Under the pieces are notes generated by a model that was given only the letters and a program-made list of their open reading frames with translations, did no database searches and was not told the DNA's origin. Below, one piece after another: positions 1-8,309 of a stretch of 58,916 nt of DNA. Positions within the stretch are counted from its first letter, which is position 1. Every line of letters starts with the position of its first letter. Source of the DNA: Bacteroidales bacterium (GTDB lineage: Bacteria; Bacteroidota; Bacteroidia; Bacteroidales; PXBB01); NCBI GenBank assembly GCA_003565735.1, contig PXBB01000007.1:1-58916 (forward strand), in the 5' to 3' direction. The position numbers and the translations under genes are program-made.

Positions 1-907
1 GTCGTACAATATAAGGAAATTTATAATAACAGATTTGAAAATAGATATTTTTTTTTGTTCCGAAACTTTTGTAGAATCTGGCTAAGTTCTTTTCATTAGA
101 GCCTTCAAAATCCAAAATACGCTTTTGTCCGGCCACTTGTGAAATATATTCATCTATCAAAAAAGGCATGGCGGCATTTTTTTTGCCTCTTTCGGTGAGT
201 GCCGAAAACAAAAAGACCGTTCTTTTTTCATCTGACATAAAAAAAGCGCCGCCGCATGGCTCTTTATCGTCAGAGGTGTAAACTTCCAGAATTTTACCGC
301 ACCCCTTTTCTATAGCACTACGTGCAATTTCGGATAGTTTTTTGTAAGCATCATTGTTGAGCGTTTTAATATGCTTGCCTTTATGTTTTCTGAAAATGTT
401 GATAAGCTTTTCAATACTGTTATTCTCGCAAATGGTCAAGCCGGCTTTTTCTGCTTTTTTAATATTTCTTTTCAAGTTGTTACTGTAGCGAGAGGTAATA
501 TCGGCATATTGCGCTTTTAAGTCAAGAAAATAAGTGTCATTGGGCTTGCTTAAAACATCAGATGGCAGCTCGTGGTTGGCTTCATTAAAATTGATTTCAA
601 TCAGGTTAAACATTTGGGACAAAATATTCAGAAAAGACTGTATGGTCAACGCATCGTCCGAATTGTATCCAAAGATGCCAAGTTGCTGGCTAAAAGGGGG
701 CTGACAAAGATAGTTAAAGCCCATTTTCTTTTTAACAGTAAGAGGCATTACAGTCGCATAGTCGGGGCTAATTAATGCTTCCCATTCAGGCGAAACAATG
801 TCGAGATACCATGAGAGCGCATAAGGGTTGCCATTGGATGCTTTTTTTATGGCCGCATCCCATCTGACTTTATCAATATCTTTATGTTTGAGGTGTACAA
901 TTTTCAT
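1..907 (-). CDS. FemAB/GNAT-like acyltransferase, partial (3' end outside window)
   Basis: An open frame runs from an ATG at 907-905 to the left edge with no stop, so the C-terminus is missing and the ORF track does not list it. Translation begins MKIVHLKHKDIDKVRWDAA. The middle contains a YFLDLKAQY segment followed by SRYSNNLKRNIKKAEKAGL, the Asn-Leu-(K/R)-Arg-x-(I/V)-Lys-(K/R)-Ala pattern typical of FemAB-like and BioF2-type N-acyltransferases of the GNAT fold. The C-terminal half has a FFMSDEKRTVFLFSA strand pair and an ILDFEGS motif typical of the second GNAT domain. Such proteins transfer acyl or aminoacyl groups to amines, often in cell-envelope or polysaccharide pathways. The ATG overlaps the stop of the upstream deacetylase-like gene (ATGA), so they are probably translationally coupled. 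The substrate cannot be told. Confidence 0.72.
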   Translation of the reverse strand, partial: MKIVHLKHKDIDKVRWDAAIKKASNGNPYALSWYLDIVSPEWEALISPDYATVMPLTVKKKMGFNYLCQPPFSQQLGIFGYNSDDALTIQSFLNILSQMFNLIEINFNEANHELPSDVLSKPNDTYFLDLKAQYADITSRYSNNLKRNIKKAEKAGLTICENNSIEKLINIFRKHKGKHIKTLNNDAYKKLSEIARSAIEKGCGKILEVYTSDDKEPCGGAFFMSDEKRTVFLFSALTERGKKNAAMPFLIDEYISQVAGQKRILDFEGSNEKNLARFYKSFGTKKNIYFQICYYKFPYIVR

Positions 908-2214
908 AAAGTTGCCCTTTTAATCATATCCTCATAAACTTTGCGCCAGCCTTTCCAGCGGCCATGTTCTCCCAGCGATTCGTTGTGAAAAAGGCTGATA
1001 AAAGTGCCGTTCACTTTGCGTGATGCAGCTAATTGTTGAGATATTAAGTTGCAAGCTTCCTCGGTATCTGCATTAAGGTAGTCTTTAAGGGTGCCGTCCA
1101 TGATGCCAATAGGGTGAATGAGCAAAGGGTTTGGTTTATTGGCGTCCAAGTCGAAAAATGTATAAGGCGATGCCGTGCCGGCTCTGAAACCTGGATAAGA
1201 AGCAAAACCCATGGTGTAGTCTTCTTTTATGCCACTCTCAATCAGGTACCTGTAGGTAAATGGGAAAGCAGTTTTGAGGTAGTGGTGGCGGCTTTTGGTA
1301 ACGTCTTTTCTGATAATATGGGATAGACGGTCTATTTCCCTCGCCAGTAAAGTAGCGTCAGTAGAGGCTGCATAAGAGGGGTGAATACCTATCTCAGCAT
1401 AATCAGACAAATGCCGTATGAGCTGTTGATACCGACTGTCTTTGTAAGGAGTGTTTTTATCATAGGGCCCATAATCACCTACCAAAACAAAAAAAATTGT
1501 TTCAAGCTTGTAGCGTTCATGTAGTTCCAAAATATAATCAAAGGAATCGTAAGGGTCATCGGCTTTCCCATAGTTAACGCTTAATCTGTTGCGGATATCT
1601 TCCCATTGCCCACTCTTAAGAGCCCTCAGATAACCTAATACGCTTCTGAAAAGACCTTTGTATTTATATGCGTAAGCGATATCAATATCAATAGTGGGTA
1701 TAAAGCGGAAACTTTTATCGGTGTTTAATTTGATATTAAACTGTTTTTCTATAATAGTTTTGAAATGTAAACACCATAAATCCACTACAGGCATATTTAA
1801 GAACCCATGTTTGTAAGCCAGGCTTTCTTCGGCTTTAAATCGGCCATGAGCATCTTTAATAAAAGGCAAGTATTCCTCGTATCTGCTCAGCATATAAAAT
1901 ACAGCTGCAAAAATATCGAAACTGATTTTGGCATTGCTTTGAACGGGGAATAGAACAGGCATTGATTCATGATGTGCCACCTCTGGCGTAAATACATCAA
2001 TGTCAGCGTCATCCAATAAGCTGCTGTGCATGGGAATATGTACTTCACGACTTGCTATTGGAGCGTTTGCATAACTGATTTTATACTTTTCCGATGCCAT
2101 ATATGCCGACCTGTCGTTTGTAAGGTCGTAATCAACAGCCATAATATGCCGGAAAAGATAATGCAGCACATATTCAAGGCGTGGCGTTCGAAAAGGTGCG
2201 TATATGATAAACAC
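904..2214 (-). CDS. Polysaccharide deacetylase family protein (DUF7033-type N-terminus)
   Basis: A 436-residue protein without a signal peptide. The second half shows features of a NodB/polysaccharide-deacetylase-like barrel: FIPTIDIDIAYAYK near residue 170 supplies the TxDID metal-site strand, ETIFFVLVGDYG is the following strand, and AEIGIHPSYAAS near residue 275 supplies the GxHPS His motif. The N-terminal 150 residues match the Bacteroidota-specific domain usually found ahead of this barrel. Family knowledge suggests a carbohydrate esterase or a catalytically altered relative acting on surface polysaccharide precursors. The overlap with the FemAB-like gene downstream (4 bp) suggests one pathway. 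Its 5' region carries a fragment of the dispersed repeat described elsewhere. The exact reaction is unknown. Confidence 0.75.
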   Translation of the reverse strand: MFIIYAPFRTPRLEYVLHYLFRHIMAVDYDLTNDRSAYMASEKYKISYANAPIASREVHIPMHSSLLDDADIDVFTPEVAHHESMPVLFPVQSNAKISFDIFAAVFYMLSRYEEYLPFIKDAHGRFKAEESLAYKHGFLNMPVVDLWCLHFKTIIEKQFNIKLNTDKSFRFIPTIDIDIAYAYKYKGLFRSVLGYLRALKSGQWEDIRNRLSVNYGKADDPYDSFDYILELHERYKLETIFFVLVGDYGPYDKNTPYKDSRYQQLIRHLSDYAEIGIHPSYAASTDATLLAREIDRLSHIIRKDVTKSRHHYLKTAFPFTYRYLIESGIKEDYTMGFASYPGFRAGTASPYTFFDLDANKPNPLLIHPIGIMDGTLKDYLNADTEEACNLISQQLAASRKVNGTFISLFHNESLGEHGRWKGWRKVYEDMIKRATL

Positions 2215-2253
2215 GGTTTTAATAGTTTTTGTAAAAGTAACAAAAAATGTTTT

Positions 2254-2286
2254 ATCCTGTATTATTCATATTTTTAATTTAGGTCA
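2254..2286. repeat. End fragment of the dispersed TIR repeat
   Basis: The sequence CCTGTATTATTCAT followed by TTTTAATTTAGGTCA matches the left end of the full repeat copy at 43161 for about 32 bases with few differences. The remainder of the element is absent. It sits in the 5' region of the deacetylase-like gene. Confidence 0.6.
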
Positions 2287-2297
2287 TACCGACTTCT

Positions 2298-2356
2298 TTG
2301 CCCCGCCCTAAAGGCTGGCAGTAGCAGAAAATCAGCACGCTGCTTAGGGTGGGGCC
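2298..2356. repeat. Imperfect inverted repeat in the 2215-2404 intergenic region
   Basis: GCCCCGCCCTAA and TTAGGGTGGGGC form arms about 30 bases apart, differing at one position that still pairs as G-U in RNA. It lies downstream of the pabA/trpG gene on the minus strand and might act in its 3' end formation, but no clear U-run follows. Confidence 0.35.
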
Positions 2357-2404
2357 ATGATGATTTTCAGCAAACAGAAGTTTTGGCAGCCGCTTAAGCA
2401 GGGT

Positions 2405-2971
2405 TTAAAGTGCAAGCCAGTTTTTTAGAATCTGCTTACCGTATGTTGTCATAATAGATTCCGGGTGGTACTGCAAACCCTGAACAGGAAGGGTTTTGTG
2501 TTTTAAAGACATGATATGACCATGTTCGTCGATGGCTGTAATATCCAGGGTTTCTGGAAGGCTGTTTTTATCAACTATCCATGAGTGGTATCGGCCACAG
2601 GTAAAATGACGGGGGAGACCATTGTAAATGGGTTCATGTTTATTGCAAACAATGGTTTTACGGCTTACACCATGCAAAACTTTATCGAGGTTCATTAATT
2701 GACCTCCAAAGGCCACAGCAATAGCCTGATGTCCTAAACAAACGCCTAAAATCTTTTTTGTTGCAGCATAAACCTCAATAAGCTTTAGTGTTATGCCTGC
2801 TTCCTGAGGCAAGCCGGGTCCCGGAGATAATACTATAGCATCAAAAGCTGATACGTCTTCAATAGTAACGGCATCATTCCTGCGTACGCTTACTTTACAG
2901 GAAAGGGCTTCAAAATAATGGTATAAGTTGTATGTAAATGAATCGTAGTTGTCAACTATAAGTAATTTCAT
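2405..2971 (-). CDS. pabA: Glutamine amidotransferase, anthranilate/aminodeoxychorismate synthase component II
   Basis: A class I glutamine amidotransferase of 188 residues supplying ammonia from glutamine to an anthranilate (TrpE) or 4-amino-4-deoxychorismate (PabB) synthase. The N-terminus MKLLIVDNYDSFTYNL is diagnostic of TrpG/PabA. The nucleophile Cys is in GVCLGHQAIA, and the His-Glu pair is in LQYHPESI near the C-terminus; oxyanion residues are in LSPGPGLP. The ORF track starts 13 residues earlier (MKSNITKKADNFS), but family alignment favours the internal ATG at 2971. No partner TrpE/PabB lies in the window, so TrpG and PabA cannot be separated; a stand-alone amidotransferase may serve both pathways. 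It is divergent from ridA. Confidence 0.85.
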   Translation of the reverse strand: MKLLIVDNYDSFTYNLYHYFEALSCKVSVRRNDAVTIEDVSAFDAIVLSPGPGLPQEAGITLKLIEVYAATKKILGVCLGHQAIAVAFGGQLMNLDKVLHGVSRKTIVCNKHEPIYNGLPRHFTCGRYHSWIVDKNSLPETLDITAIDEHGHIMSLKHKTLPVQGLQYHPESIMTTYGKQILKNWLAL

Positions 2972-3007
2972 GCTAAAATTATCAGCTTTTTTTGTAATAT
3001 TGCTTTT

Positions 3008-3034
3008 CAAATTTATGATGCAATATTAATCAAA
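3008..3034 (-). promoter_or_regulatory. Candidate Bacteroidota-type promoter for pabA/trpG
   Basis: On the minus strand a TAAATTTG box fits the TAnnTTTG -7 consensus, with a TTTG 15 bases upstream. The spacer is shorter than usual. It lies about 37 bp before the chosen ATG. Confidence 0.4.
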
Positions 3035-3049
3035 AAAATTATCAATACT

Positions 3050-3427
3050 ATGAAGAAAATCATTAAGACACAAAAATCGCCAATGCCTATTGGGCCTTAC
3101 AATCAAGCAGTTTATGTAAACGACACATTGTATATTTCCGGGCAAATACCGGTGGACCCCGCAACCAATGAACTGGTTAAAGAATCTGTAGAAGCAGAAG
3201 CACGGCAGGTTTTGGAAAACTTAAAAGGCGTACTGGAAGAAGCCGGGATGGATTTTTCGCATATTGTAAAAACATCGATTTTTATAACAGATATGCAAAA
3301 TTTTGCTGCTGTTAACAAAGTATATGCTGAATATTTTACCAGCGATTTTCCTGCAAGAGAAACCATAGCGGTGGCCGGCCTCCCATTAGGTGTCAATGTT
3401 GAAATTTCAGCCATAGCTGTTAAGTAA
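3050..3427 (+). CDS. ridA: RidA family reactive intermediate (enamine/imine) deaminase
   Basis: A 125-residue YjgF/YER057c/UK114 protein of full family length. RidA hydrolyses reactive 2-aminoacrylate and other enamine/imine intermediates produced by PLP enzymes, yielding 2-ketoacids and ammonia in the cytosol. Visible motifs are SPMPIGPYNQAV at the N-terminus, LYISGQIPVDP, and the C-terminal signature FPARETIAVAGLPLGVNVEISA, which carries the conserved substrate-binding Arg and the acidic Glu of the trimer-interface active site. It is transcribed divergently from pabA/trpG and converges on mqnD. No recognisable ribosome binding site precedes the ATG, as is usual in this phylum. Confidence 0.93.
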   Translation: MKKIIKTQKSPMPIGPYNQAVYVNDTLYISGQIPVDPATNELVKESVEAEARQVLENLKGVLEEAGMDFSHIVKTSIFITDMQNFAAVNKVYAEYFTSDFPARETIAVAGLPLGVNVEISAIAVK

Positions 3428-3485
3428 AAAATTTCGCAGCGCTTAAACCCGGCACTGGCTTATTGGCACGAAGCTCATAAGCACA

Positions 3486-4307
3486 TTATACAATAATGGA
3501 TAAATTTCCAAGGCTTGAGCTGTCGGGCATTTTGCTCATTAGAGTTTTAACGGCTTTAATGGCATTTTCGTTAAAGTTCAGGCTGTATGCATTAACGTAG
3601 GTTTTAATATGTTTTTCGACAATCAGCTGCTGCGTATTATCGGCATGCAATAACACAAAATCATTTGCGCTCTTAGGGTTTTTCATGGCATAACGAATGC
3701 TTTTGCCCAGCAAGCGGTTTATCTTCATTTTCAATTCCGGCGCCATACTTCTTCTAACAGCTATACAACCTAGTGGAACAGGGAGCTGCGTTTTGGCATA
3801 CCATAGTTGCCCTAAGTTGGCGATGGCTTCTAATCGCTTTTCTGAGTAGCTGAACACCTGCTCGTGTATAAGCACACCTATGTCGGCCAAACCCTTGTTA
3901 AGAACTTCTTCAACTTCTGTAAAATGAACCGGATAAAGTTTTTTAAACGGGAAAAACATTTGATATAAGGAAGCAGCGGTCGTATAAAGCCCCGGAACAG
4001 CTACTATGGCGTCAGACGCTTTTTTTTCAAGTCCTTTCTGAGCGACAACAACAGGCCCAAAATTATCGCAAAAAGCTGCCCCGTAAGTAAGGCTGACGTA
4101 AGAACTTAAAACGTTCAAAAATGCGTTAAAACTCATTTTACTCACATCATAGGTGGTATGAAAAGCTTCTTTGTTAAGCTCTTCTACATCAGCTATATGG
4201 TAATCAAACTTTAAGCCTTCAGTATCAATTTTTTGATGTACCAGGGCGTCAAAAATAAAAGTATCGTTTGGGCAGGGCGAGAAAGCCAGTGTTATAAGCT
4301 TATTCAT
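3486..4307 (-). CDS. mqnD: 1,4-dihydroxy-6-naphthoate synthase (futalosine menaquinone pathway)
   Basis: MqnD converts cyclic de-hypoxanthine futalosine to 1,4-dihydroxy-6-naphthoate, a late soluble step of the futalosine route to menaquinone. The start MNKLITLAFSPCPNDTFIF carries the SPCPNDTF motif of the family, and KMSFNAF, LTYGAAFCDNFGPV and LPVPLGCIAVRR are further family blocks of this periplasmic-binding-protein-like fold. The ORF track begins ten residues earlier, but the internal ATG at 4307 matches the family start and leaves 13 bp to mqnB. Length (273 residues) is normal. Adjacent mqnB strongly supports the assignment over a generic solute-binding protein. Confidence 0.92.
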   Translation of the reverse strand: MNKLITLAFSPCPNDTFIFDALVHQKIDTEGLKFDYHIADVEELNKEAFHTTYDVSKMSFNAFLNVLSSYVSLTYGAAFCDNFGPVVVAQKGLEKKASDAIVAVPGLYTTAASLYQMFFPFKKLYPVHFTEVEEVLNKGLADIGVLIHEQVFSYSEKRLEAIANLGQLWYAKTQLPVPLGCIAVRRSMAPELKMKINRLLGKSIRYAMKNPKSANDFVLLHADNTQQLIVEKHIKTYVNAYSLNFNENAIKAVKTLMSKMPDSSSLGNLSIIV

Positions 4308-4320
4308 AAATGCTAAATTT

Positions 4321-4995
4321 TCAAAGTTCTTCAACAATTTTATCCAGTGTTTCCGATAGATTGTTGCATGCTTTTTTTATGGCCCAGTTTTTTTTGTTAC
4401 GTACCTCCACGTAATTTGATAAGGCTCGTATTTGTGACGATTTTTGCTTAAACTGATTACAGACATATAAAAAGGCCGCTCCTTCCATGCTTTCAACATC
4501 AGGTTTATAAAGATCTGTTAACAGTTTTATGCGCTTTGAACTGCCACTGACTGTGCTTACGGTTATGCCTTTGCATTTTGGTAAGTTGTTTATAAGCATG
4601 GTCTTTAAAGGGTCATTATTTTCTACGGTCATGGTGTAGGTCGCGTTGTCCAGCTCTTTATGATATGTTAATGGAACAATAGCACCATCAGGGTTTTCAG
4701 TGCCAAGTTCTGCAAAAATATCCTGCCTGACTTCTACCACCTTACTCAAGTTAAAATCTTTATTAAAAGTGCCTGCAATACCGGCATTGATAACACAATC
4801 ATAAGTGTTTGCAGCTAAGTGTCTGCTTAAATGACACGACATGGCAGTCATACCGATGCCTGTTATGAGATAGTGAAGTTTTTTTTGTTTATAAATTATT
4901 GGTTTAACATCCTCTGATGGATGTGCAGACTGCGTTTTTTCTAAAAAAGGCACAATTTCCATTAAAGTGGCTGCTACAATCAAAATATTTTTCAT
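4321..4995 (-). CDS. mqnB: Futalosine hydrolase
   Basis: A 224-residue member of the nucleoside phosphorylase/MTAN superfamily. MqnB hydrolyses futalosine to dehypoxanthinyl futalosine and hypoxanthine. Typical elements are the N-terminal ILIVAATLMEI strand, LITGIGMTAMSCHLS, the purine-site segment INAGIAGTFN, and DVESMEGAAFLYVC, whose Met-Glu binds the ribose. The near-C-terminal RALSNYVEVRN replaces the catalytic RxxSD segment of MTAN with RALSN, a variant seen in futalosine hydrolases. Its position immediately upstream of mqnD (13-bp gap, same strand) makes the menaquinone role much more likely than MTA/SAH nucleosidase. Confidence 0.9.
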   Translation of the reverse strand: MKNILIVAATLMEIVPFLEKTQSAHPSEDVKPIIYKQKKLHYLITGIGMTAMSCHLSRHLAANTYDCVINAGIAGTFNKDFNLSKVVEVRQDIFAELGTENPDGAIVPLTYHKELDNATYTMTVENNDPLKTMLINNLPKCKGITVSTVSGSSKRIKLLTDLYKPDVESMEGAAFLYVCNQFKQKSSQIRALSNYVEVRNKKNWAIKKACNNLSETLDKIVEEL

Positions 4996-5067
4996 ATGAT
5001 TTAGTGGTATTATAGTCAGTTTGATATTTTTTGTATGGTAAACCCTTTAGTTGAAATCTTGCCGACA

Positions 5068-7200
5068 TCAGAACTGGAATCTTATTCCTGGTCCAAAAAT
5101 GGCAAAAGCATCATTGTTTTTGAGTAAGTATCCGGCACCAAGATAAATGGGTACGCTGAACTTGGCATTCTTATTAACGGGCTCAATAGCTCCCATAACC
5201 ACTAAACCGATATCGCGCGTGATGTTAGCCGATTCGTTAAAATTAAAAGCATTTAAGGCGATAAATCCTGCTCCTATACGGTAAGGGCGTAAACGACCCA
5301 GCTGCTTGCTGTCGTAAAAGCTAAACTCGGCTAAAACGGAAGTGCTGATACCTGAAAGATTGCCTATGCCTGCCTCTTTAAACTCCTTGACCAGCAAACC
5401 TGCAGGAAAAGAAACCTGAATATCAAATTTGCTTTTACGTTCCAAAATAATAGTGATTTTACGGTTGTGTCCAACGCTGCTGTATCTGTTCTCGTTGTGC
5501 TTAAAAGTAATGATAATCTGAGAAAAAGCATCCAGATGGTATGTTTTTCGAATCAGATAATCGTTGAGGTTAAGGATAGGAGCATTACAATCGGAAGCAT
5601 CATAAAATGCATAACGCAACGAATTTGAACCCGGACATACCACCACATTATTTATGGTCTGAATGTCAAGCAAACGGTTATTGTTGTCAAGCAAGCGAAC
5701 TTCAATGTTTATGTATTGCTTGCCCTTAAAATCATCACCGATATCAATACTGTCAGGGTGAAAAATAATGTTGATATCTTTTACCGTTTCGCTGTAGAGT
5801 ACCGGCTGATTGAAATGGGGCTGCGTGATACTGATATTTTCGGTGCCGTAATTTATGCTGATAAAATTAAAAGGGGCCGGCTTTTGATGCTCTCTGACTA
5901 ACAACTCATGCTGCGTGATAGAATTGTTCATAAACAAAACAATTTTGCGGCGCGGCAAGTCGGCAGGAATTTTTAAATTGTAAAAAACGACCTGATCGCT
6001 TAGGCGGATACTGTCGCGGCGCGAAATACAACCATCGAAATCAATATGTGTGTGATACAAACCGCTGCCTTCAATTTTTACCTCAATATTTTCCCCGGGA
6101 AAAACCGACAGGTTGCTTGTCCAGTCGCGCCCTTCTCTTAAAATTTCAATATTTGTTATTTCAGGGCGGTAAACAATATTAAAGTTTGTCATGTATAAAG
6201 TCCTGGCTCCGTCTTTGATATAAAGATAACCATTCGAAACCCTGTGTAGAAAATAAGTGCGTATGTCGCAAATAATCCTGTTGCCTACAACCGATTTGGG
6301 TGTTATTTCAGCAATAAGCTGGCCCCCACGCTCCTGTTGATTCTCAATCCGGTAAGTCCTGTTCATGCGGATATCAGGATGGTAGTCGATTTGTATTTCT
6401 TCGCTTCTCATGCTTACAGGGTCATGAAAAATGGTTTCCTTATCCGTATTAATAAACTGTAAACGGCTCGGCTTGATATGAAATGGTAAATGTAATGGAG
6501 GCAGTGTATGTGAGAGGGTTAACGTATCGCTTAAAACAGGTCTTTTGGTTTTTAATGGAATTTCCAATGTTTTGCTGCCCGTACGCTTAGGCCTTATATC
6601 TATACTCAAAAAATCACTTGAGCGACTTAATGAGTATTCAAAGCCATCCGTTTCCTGCCATTCATTTGGTGTAGCAACATTAAAAAGATGGCGACCGCCG
6701 AGGTTTATGGTTTTTTCCTCCCCTGCAAAAAGTTCTATAGGCTCAGATAACTTTCTCACCTCAGGCTTAAAATATGGGAATAGTTTCAGCTCATAATTTA
6801 CAGCTTTTCCTTCACTTTTGTTTACCTCAAAAATTAAAACCGGCAATTGCGTCTCAAAAAGATTGTGGTATTCAATTTTTGCCCTGTAGTGTGAATCGTT
6901 GACATATGCAACAGAATCTATTATTTCAAAATCTCTGGATGGGAGCAAATTAAGATTTTTAATGTTGGCATTGTGCACAGGGAACAGTCTTACTTCTACT
7001 ACTTGTGAAGAACTTATACCCTTGAAAAATAAATGGTAAGCATCTTGATATTTAATATAGTGGCTGTCAGTATTGTAGCTGAGTGTGTCCGTGCGGAGCG
7101 AGATGCTTTTGAAAAACCTGTCGCCAAAATATGACGACTGACAAAATCCACTATTTATAAAGGTGTATATTAATGCAATAATTAGAAAAAACCTTTTCAT
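5068..7200 (-). CDS. Secreted or outer-membrane protein of unknown function (710 aa)
   Basis: A signal peptide is clear (MKRFFLIIALIYTFINSGFCQ, cut probably after the Cys or Ala-like site before QSS). There is no lipobox in the usual +1 context. The long middle (residues 30-520) is rich in alternating hydrophobic beta strands with segments such as SVFPGENIEVKIEGSGLY and TINLGGRHLFN, resembling Ig-like or IPT-like beta-sandwich modules. The last 150 residues (FDIQVSFPAGLLV ... FGPGIRFQF) look like amphipathic strands of a small outer-membrane barrel and end in Phe, as barrel proteins often do. I do not recognise the family; likely a Bacteroidota-specific cell-surface protein. It is transcribed alone upstream of mqnB, with 72 bp between. 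Confidence 0.7.
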   Translation of the reverse strand: MKRFFLIIALIYTFINSGFCQSSYFGDRFFKSISLRTDTLSYNTDSHYIKYQDAYHLFFKGISSSQVVEVRLFPVHNANIKNLNLLPSRDFEIIDSVAYVNDSHYRAKIEYHNLFETQLPVLIFEVNKSEGKAVNYELKLFPYFKPEVRKLSEPIELFAGEEKTINLGGRHLFNVATPNEWQETDGFEYSLSRSSDFLSIDIRPKRTGSKTLEIPLKTKRPVLSDTLTLSHTLPPLHLPFHIKPSRLQFINTDKETIFHDPVSMRSEEIQIDYHPDIRMNRTYRIENQQERGGQLIAEITPKSVVGNRIICDIRTYFLHRVSNGYLYIKDGARTLYMTNFNIVYRPEITNIEILREGRDWTSNLSVFPGENIEVKIEGSGLYHTHIDFDGCISRRDSIRLSDQVVFYNLKIPADLPRRKIVLFMNNSITQHELLVREHQKPAPFNFISINYGTENISITQPHFNQPVLYSETVKDINIIFHPDSIDIGDDFKGKQYINIEVRLLDNNNRLLDIQTINNVVVCPGSNSLRYAFYDASDCNAPILNLNDYLIRKTYHLDAFSQIIITFKHNENRYSSVGHNRKITIILERKSKFDIQVSFPAGLLVKEFKEAGIGNLSGISTSVLAEFSFYDSKQLGRLRPYRIGAGFIALNAFNFNESANITRDIGLVVMGAIEPVNKNAKFSVPIYLGAGYLLKNNDAFAIFGPGIRFQF

Positions 7201-7325
7201 GTATCATTGTTTTTTGAAAGACAATTAATAGAGACAAAAATAATAAAAATTACAGACCTTCTTTAAGGCTGAATTTTTATTTGCGCTGGTGTTGTATTTG
7301 CTTTCCTACTATGCAAACACGGTTC

Positions 7326-8309
7326 TCATTGTGCCAAATTGTTTTTACGAAGGACGAATTCAACAGTAGCTCCTTTTTTGAGCCAAGCGGCTATAGTTTC
7401 AAATACGATAGCAAAGGGCATCGTTAAAGCAAAAAATATGATTTGAGCAAAAATGCTAAGAGGGCTGCAATGACGGGCATAAGCATAATGGCCCTTAAAG
7501 TATTCAAATAGGACTTCTCTTTTTTTTATAAAAGTATTAAGCAGGCTTTGTGTTATTCCGAAAGGGTTTTGTTCTAATGAGTGATAGCTTTCTTTCACAA
7601 TGGTGTACCCTTTAGAGCGCATAAGGGTTTTAAAATCTTTTGGGGTAAAAAAGAAAACATGGCGTGGCGGGTCAAGATGCAGCCACATGCCTTTAAAAAG
7701 ACGACTTTGATAGCTGTCAATATTAGGGAAAGACATGACCAGATAGCCGCCTTCTTTTAATAAATAGTCAATATCTTCGAGAGTATGCGATGGGTTTGAC
7801 AAATGCTCAAAAACATGAAAAAGTGTGATCATGTCAAAACTGAGATTATGATATGCCTGTCGGCTGAAAGGGCCAATGTTCAACTTGATGTTTTTATGCT
7901 GTGCGGCTCTCTGGGCTGATTTTCCTTGTAATTCACTGCCATATAAACACAATTCTTTATGCTTACTTAAAGATTTAAGAAAACCGCCGTTACCACAACC
8001 AATGTCAAGAACTTTACCCTTTTTGTGCAATAGGCGGCTGTATCGTTTTGCTTTTAAGTTTCTGAAAAAATTAATGAACCTTTCGATGGGCTTTATAAAC
8101 TTTTTCCCTCCGGTACCGTAGTAAGTTTCGTCATAGGCTTTTTCAAGAATTTTCGGTGAAGGGAAAGGGGCTAAATAATAGGCAAAGCATGTCTCACATT
8201 GATTAATATTATAAACATTATCCCATAAATCTTTTGTCTCATACCTAACATTATAATGTATGCTCTTGCAAAAAACACAATGTATGTGGCTGTCTGATAG
8301 TTGTGTCAT
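7326..8309 (-). CDS. Zinc-ribbon class I SAM-dependent methyltransferase
   Basis: A 327-residue protein with an N-terminal two-CxxC zinc ribbon (HCVFC near residue 11 and CETC near residue 37), followed by a Rossmann methyltransferase. Motif I is KVLDIGCGNGGFLKSL, the post-I acidic strand is LYGSELQG, and FDMITLFHVFEHL gives the motif IV region typical of Methyltransf_23/11 sugar or lipid methyltransferases. The C-terminus has a hydrophobic stretch (IFAQIIFFALTMPFAIVFETIAAW) that could anchor it to the membrane. Its ATG overlaps the stop of the upstream GT2 gene by 4 bp (ATGA), so the two are very probably translated together and act on one glycolipid or polysaccharide. The methyl acceptor cannot be read from sequence. 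Confidence 0.82.
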   Translation of the reverse strand: MTQLSDSHIHCVFCKSIHYNVRYETKDLWDNVYNINQCETCFAYYLAPFPSPKILEKAYDETYYGTGGKKFIKPIERFINFFRNLKAKRYSRLLHKKGKVLDIGCGNGGFLKSLSKHKELCLYGSELQGKSAQRAAQHKNIKLNIGPFSRQAYHNLSFDMITLFHVFEHLSNPSHTLEDIDYLLKEGGYLVMSFPNIDSYQSRLFKGMWLHLDPPRHVFFFTPKDFKTLMRSKGYTIVKESYHSLEQNPFGITQSLLNTFIKKREVLFEYFKGHYAYARHCSPLSIFAQIIFFALTMPFAIVFETIAAWLKKGATVEFVLRKNNLAQ

